NCBI GenBank assembly: GCA_020063625.1
Contig: JAICDD010000002.1
Span: 1-64,000, forward strand
Length of the DNA stretch: 64,000 nucleotides
Source: Fusobacteriales bacterium
Lineage (GTDB): Bacteria > Fusobacteriota > Fusobacteriia > Fusobacteriales > Fusobacteriaceae
Reading direction: 5' to 3'
A model generated the notes under the pieces. That model had not been told where the DNA came from. It did no database searches and was given only the letters and a program-made list of their open reading frames with translations. The translations under genes were made by a program, and so were the position numbers. Below, piece after piece: positions 61,962 to 64,000 of this stretch. Each line of letters starts with the position of its first letter. Position 1 is the stretch's first letter.

Positions 61962-62969
61962 TCATGTAGAATCTCTAAGTATTAAAGTTGGTTTTATTAA
62001 TATATTTGTTATTTTATTATTTGTTTTATTATTTATATTTTTAAATAAAATTTCTATACCTTTAATAATGATTTTATTAATTGGTTGTTCTACAGTAGTT
62101 AATGTTGGAGCAAAAAATTCTCCTAATTCTATATTATCATATCCAATAACTCCAATATTTTTTGGTACTTTAATATTAAAATATTTCAAAGCTTTAATTA
62201 CCCCTAGTGCCATTATATCAGTTTGAGCAAAAATAGCATCTATATTATTATTTTTAATATAATCAATATTTTCGTTAATTAAATCAAATGTAGAATGAAA
62301 ATTTAAATCATTATAAAAAATAAAAGATTTTAAATTATTTTCTTTTATAGCTTGTAAATATCCTTCAGTTCTTTCAGTATATTCGATACTTATTCCTTTA
62401 TTTGCAGTGATAGTTAATATATTTTTATATCCATTTTCAATTAAATGTTTAGTTGCAATATAGCCACCATAAAAATGGTCAGTTCTAACGTAATTTATTA
62501 AGTTAAAGTTATTAATTTTTTCAGGTAAATAGTGTAAAAAGATAAAAGGAAAATTATTTTTATTCATAAATTTTATTAAATTATTTGAAATCTCTTTTTC
62601 AACAAAAATTAGAGCATCTATTTGTCTACTTTTTATTAAAGTTATTATCTCATTTTCATTTTCAAATATTTCAATATATGTTTTATAATCTTTAAGTTTT
62701 AAAGTTTCAATTGTTTTTCCAATAAGTGATGCAAAAAAAATCTCACTTTTTATTTCACCAAAAAATTTTGGTGTAACTAAACCAATAGTATTTGTTTTAT
62801 TTTGATTAAGTCTTTTAGCATTAACATTATAAACAAAACCAAGTTCATCAGCTATTTTTTTTATTTTTTCTTTAGTTTTCAGAGATATTTCATTACTGTC
62901 ATTTAGAGCTCTAGAAACAGTAGCATGACTTACACCAGCAATTTTAGCAATATCTTTAATTGTAACCAT
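61962..62969 (-). CDS. LacI-family transcriptional regulator
   Basis: A 335-residue repressor with the N-terminal HTH VTIKDIAKIAGVSHATVSRAL and hinge region ADELGFVYNVNAKRLNQNKT. The periplasmic-binding-protein-like effector domain includes TDIMALGVIKALK and IGVIGYDNIELGEFFAPTLTTVEQP. It probably controls itself and GH65 through the two CGTACACGTGTACG sites, with a sugar inducer. Shine-Dalgarno AAGGGTG. A hairpin ACTGTC/GACAGT (63001-63025) lies in its leader. Confidence 0.93.
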   Translation of the reverse strand: MVTIKDIAKIAGVSHATVSRALNDSNEISLKTKEKIKKIADELGFVYNVNAKRLNQNKTNTIGLVTPKFFGEIKSEIFFASLIGKTIETLKLKDYKTYIEIFENENEIITLIKSRQIDALIFVEKEISNNLIKFMNKNNFPFIFLHYLPEKINNFNLINYVRTDHFYGGYIATKHLIENGYKNILTITANKGISIEYTERTEGYLQAIKENNLKSFIFYNDLNFHSTFDLINENIDYIKNNNIDAIFAQTDIMALGVIKALKYFNIKVPKNIGVIGYDNIELGEFFAPTLTTVEQPINKIIIKGIEILFKNINNKTNNKITNILIKPTLILRDST

Positions 62970-63042
62970 TTAACCACACCCTTTGCATATGAGACTCTAT
63001 ACTGTCTTAGAACTAAAATGACAGTAAAATAAAATTTAAAAT

Positions 63043-63096
63043 CACGTACACGTGTACGTGCGATATAAATATAATATATTTTTTATTTTTTGTCAA
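63043..63096 (-). promoter_or_regulatory. lacI promoter with autoregulatory operator
   Basis: On the - strand, TTGACA (63096-63091) and TATATT (63073-63068) are spaced by 17 bases. The predicted start, about 63061, is immediately followed by the 18-bp palindrome CACGTACACGTGTACGTG (63043-63060), an ideal repressor position. Confidence 0.75.
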
Positions 63097-63117
63097 TAAA
63101 AATTAAAAAAATTTTTA

Positions 63118-63147
63118 TTGATAGGTTTATTAATATACACATATTTT
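63118..63147 (+). promoter_or_regulatory. Weak candidate promoter of the alkaline phosphatase gene
   Basis: TTGATA (63118-63123) and TATTTT (63142-63147) are spaced by 18 bases. A leader of about 70 bases follows to the Shine-Dalgarno AAGGGGGC. Confidence 0.35.
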
Positions 63148-63221
63148 ACATAAAATAAATAATCTATTAATAATATAATGATATTATTAAGTATCTAAAA
63201 AAATTCAAAGGGGGCAGTAAA

Positions 63222-64000
63222 ATGAAAAAAGTTATATTAGTATTAATGTTAGTTTTTACAACAATTATTTTTGCAGCAAAACCGAAATATGTATTTTTGT
63301 TTATTGGTGATGGAATGGCAGCACCACAAGTAATGTCAACTTCTATTTATTTAGAAAATACGTCAAATGAAAAATTGGCTTTTACAGATTTTAAAGCACA
63401 AGGATTTGTTACTACTTATTCAGCTAATTCATTTATTACAGATTCTGCAGCAGCAGGTACAGCAATAGCTACAGGAAATAAAACTGATTCTGGAGTTATT
63501 TCAATGGATTCAACTAAAACAAAAAAATATACAAGTATAGCAAAATATGCAAAAGAGGAATTAAATATGAAAGTAGGAATAGTTTCAAGTGTATCACTTG
63601 ATCATGCAACTCCTGCAGTATTTTATGCTACAGAACCTTCAAGAAATAATTATTATAATATAGCAAAACAAATTGCTACAAGTAATTTTGATTATTTTGC
63701 AGGTGGAGGAATAAAAGGTAATACAGCTAGTAAAAGAAAAAATAATCCTGATTTAATTCCTATATTTGAAAAAGCAGGTTATAAAGTAATAAATAATAAA
63801 TATGATTTTAACAGATTAAAAGAAAAAAATAATAAAATTATAGCAATAAATCCAGTTCTTACTGGCGGAGAAGCTATGCCTTATGAAATAGATAGAAAAA
63901 ATGATAAATACAATAATATTTCATTAGCTGAATTTACAAAAAAAGGTATAGAATTATTAGATAATGAAAATGGATTTTTTATGATGGTTGAAGGTGGAAA
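63222..64000 (+). CDS. Alkaline phosphatase (5' part, runs off the window)
   Basis: The first 259 residues of a PhoA-family alkaline phosphatase. A cleavable signal MKKVILVLMLVFTTIIFA is followed by YVFLFIGDGMAAPQ (metal-site Asp). The nucleophile Ser lies in TDSAAAGTAIATGNKT, and VSSVSLDHATPAVFYA provides further metal ligands. It is a periplasmic phosphomonoesterase. The gene is still open at 64000. Confidence 0.92.
   Translation, partial: MKKVILVLMLVFTTIIFAAKPKYVFLFIGDGMAAPQVMSTSIYLENTSNEKLAFTDFKAQGFVTTYSANSFITDSAAAGTAIATGNKTDSGVISMDSTKTKKYTSIAKYAKEELNMKVGIVSSVSLDHATPAVFYATEPSRNNYYNIAKQIATSNFDYFAGGGIKGNTASKRKNNPDLIPIFEKAGYKVINNKYDFNRLKEKNNKIIAINPVLTGGEAMPYEIDRKNDKYNNISLAEFTKKGIELLDNENGFFMMVEGG

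Noticed and set aside
1..64000. tRNA, rRNA, transposase, integrase or origin features
   Set aside because: I found no cloverleaf, conserved rRNA segment, transposase motif or DnaA-box cluster by reading the sequence; a covariance-model search could still find a small RNA.

Overview
The window is very AT-rich with dense, tightly packed genes. It combines clostridial-style anaerobic genes (AsrABC, a hemA-hemC-cobA/hemD-hemB-hemL order, an AprAB-like APS reductase) with Gram-negative signs (a small putative outer-membrane barrel ending in Phe, and lipoproteins). That mix suggests a strictly anaerobic, probably marine, member of the Fusobacteriota. This is inference; there is no rRNA in the window.

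Region 1 (396-24300) is a nearly self-contained sulfate-to-sulfide island on the + strand. It holds a siroheme sulfite/nitrite reductase, an unknown protein, a DASS-type anion symporter, APS kinase, an AprA/AprB-like APS reductase, ATP sulfurylase CysD and CysN (CysN carries a decayed APS-kinase tail), the whole glutamyl-tRNA-to-siroheme route (HemA, HemC, CobA-HemD, HemB, HemL, SirC-SirB), a Crp/Fnr regulator with a cysteine cluster, an FNT channel that is probably a hydrosulfide exporter, AsrABC and a second CbiX/SirB chelatase. Six large mosaic intergenic repeats lie between its transcription units, and a seventh lies at 36.2-37.1 kb. They share modules, run as imperfect inverted repeats, and one has overrun the 3' end of hemC.

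Region 2 (24.3-40.6 kb) is mostly on the - strand: an oligopeptide ABC transporter (oppABCDF), a class-I glutamine-amidotransferase-like peptidase, dCMP deaminase, pyruvate carboxylase, a YibE/F membrane protein, the agmatine-to-putrescine pair aguA-aguB, a GNAT acetyltransferase and a putative outer-membrane protein.

Region 3 (40.7-51.4 kb, +) is a sugar cassette: GH4 phospho-glycosidase, BadF-type sugar kinase, ABC transporter (one permease is frameshifted), chemoreceptor, ROK regulator and a GH8 lipoprotein. Two near-identical candidate operators flank its promoter, and identical 32-nt terminator hairpins bracket the whole cassette.

Region 4 (51.4-64 kb) has phosphofructokinase (-), an nqrBCDEF-like Na+-pump operon with no nqrA and an unknown 149-residue partner (+), then on the - strand aroK, an unusual AroB-Ppx/GppA fusion and a 42-codon small gene, a GH65 phosphorylase with a LacI regulator and two matching operators, and finally the 5' part of an alkaline phosphatase (+).

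The likely physiology is fermentative anaerobic growth on beta-glycans or chito-oligosaccharides and peptides, with NADH used by AsrABC and by a sodium pump. The window has no tRNA or rRNA genes, CRISPR array, transposase or recognisable replication origin.
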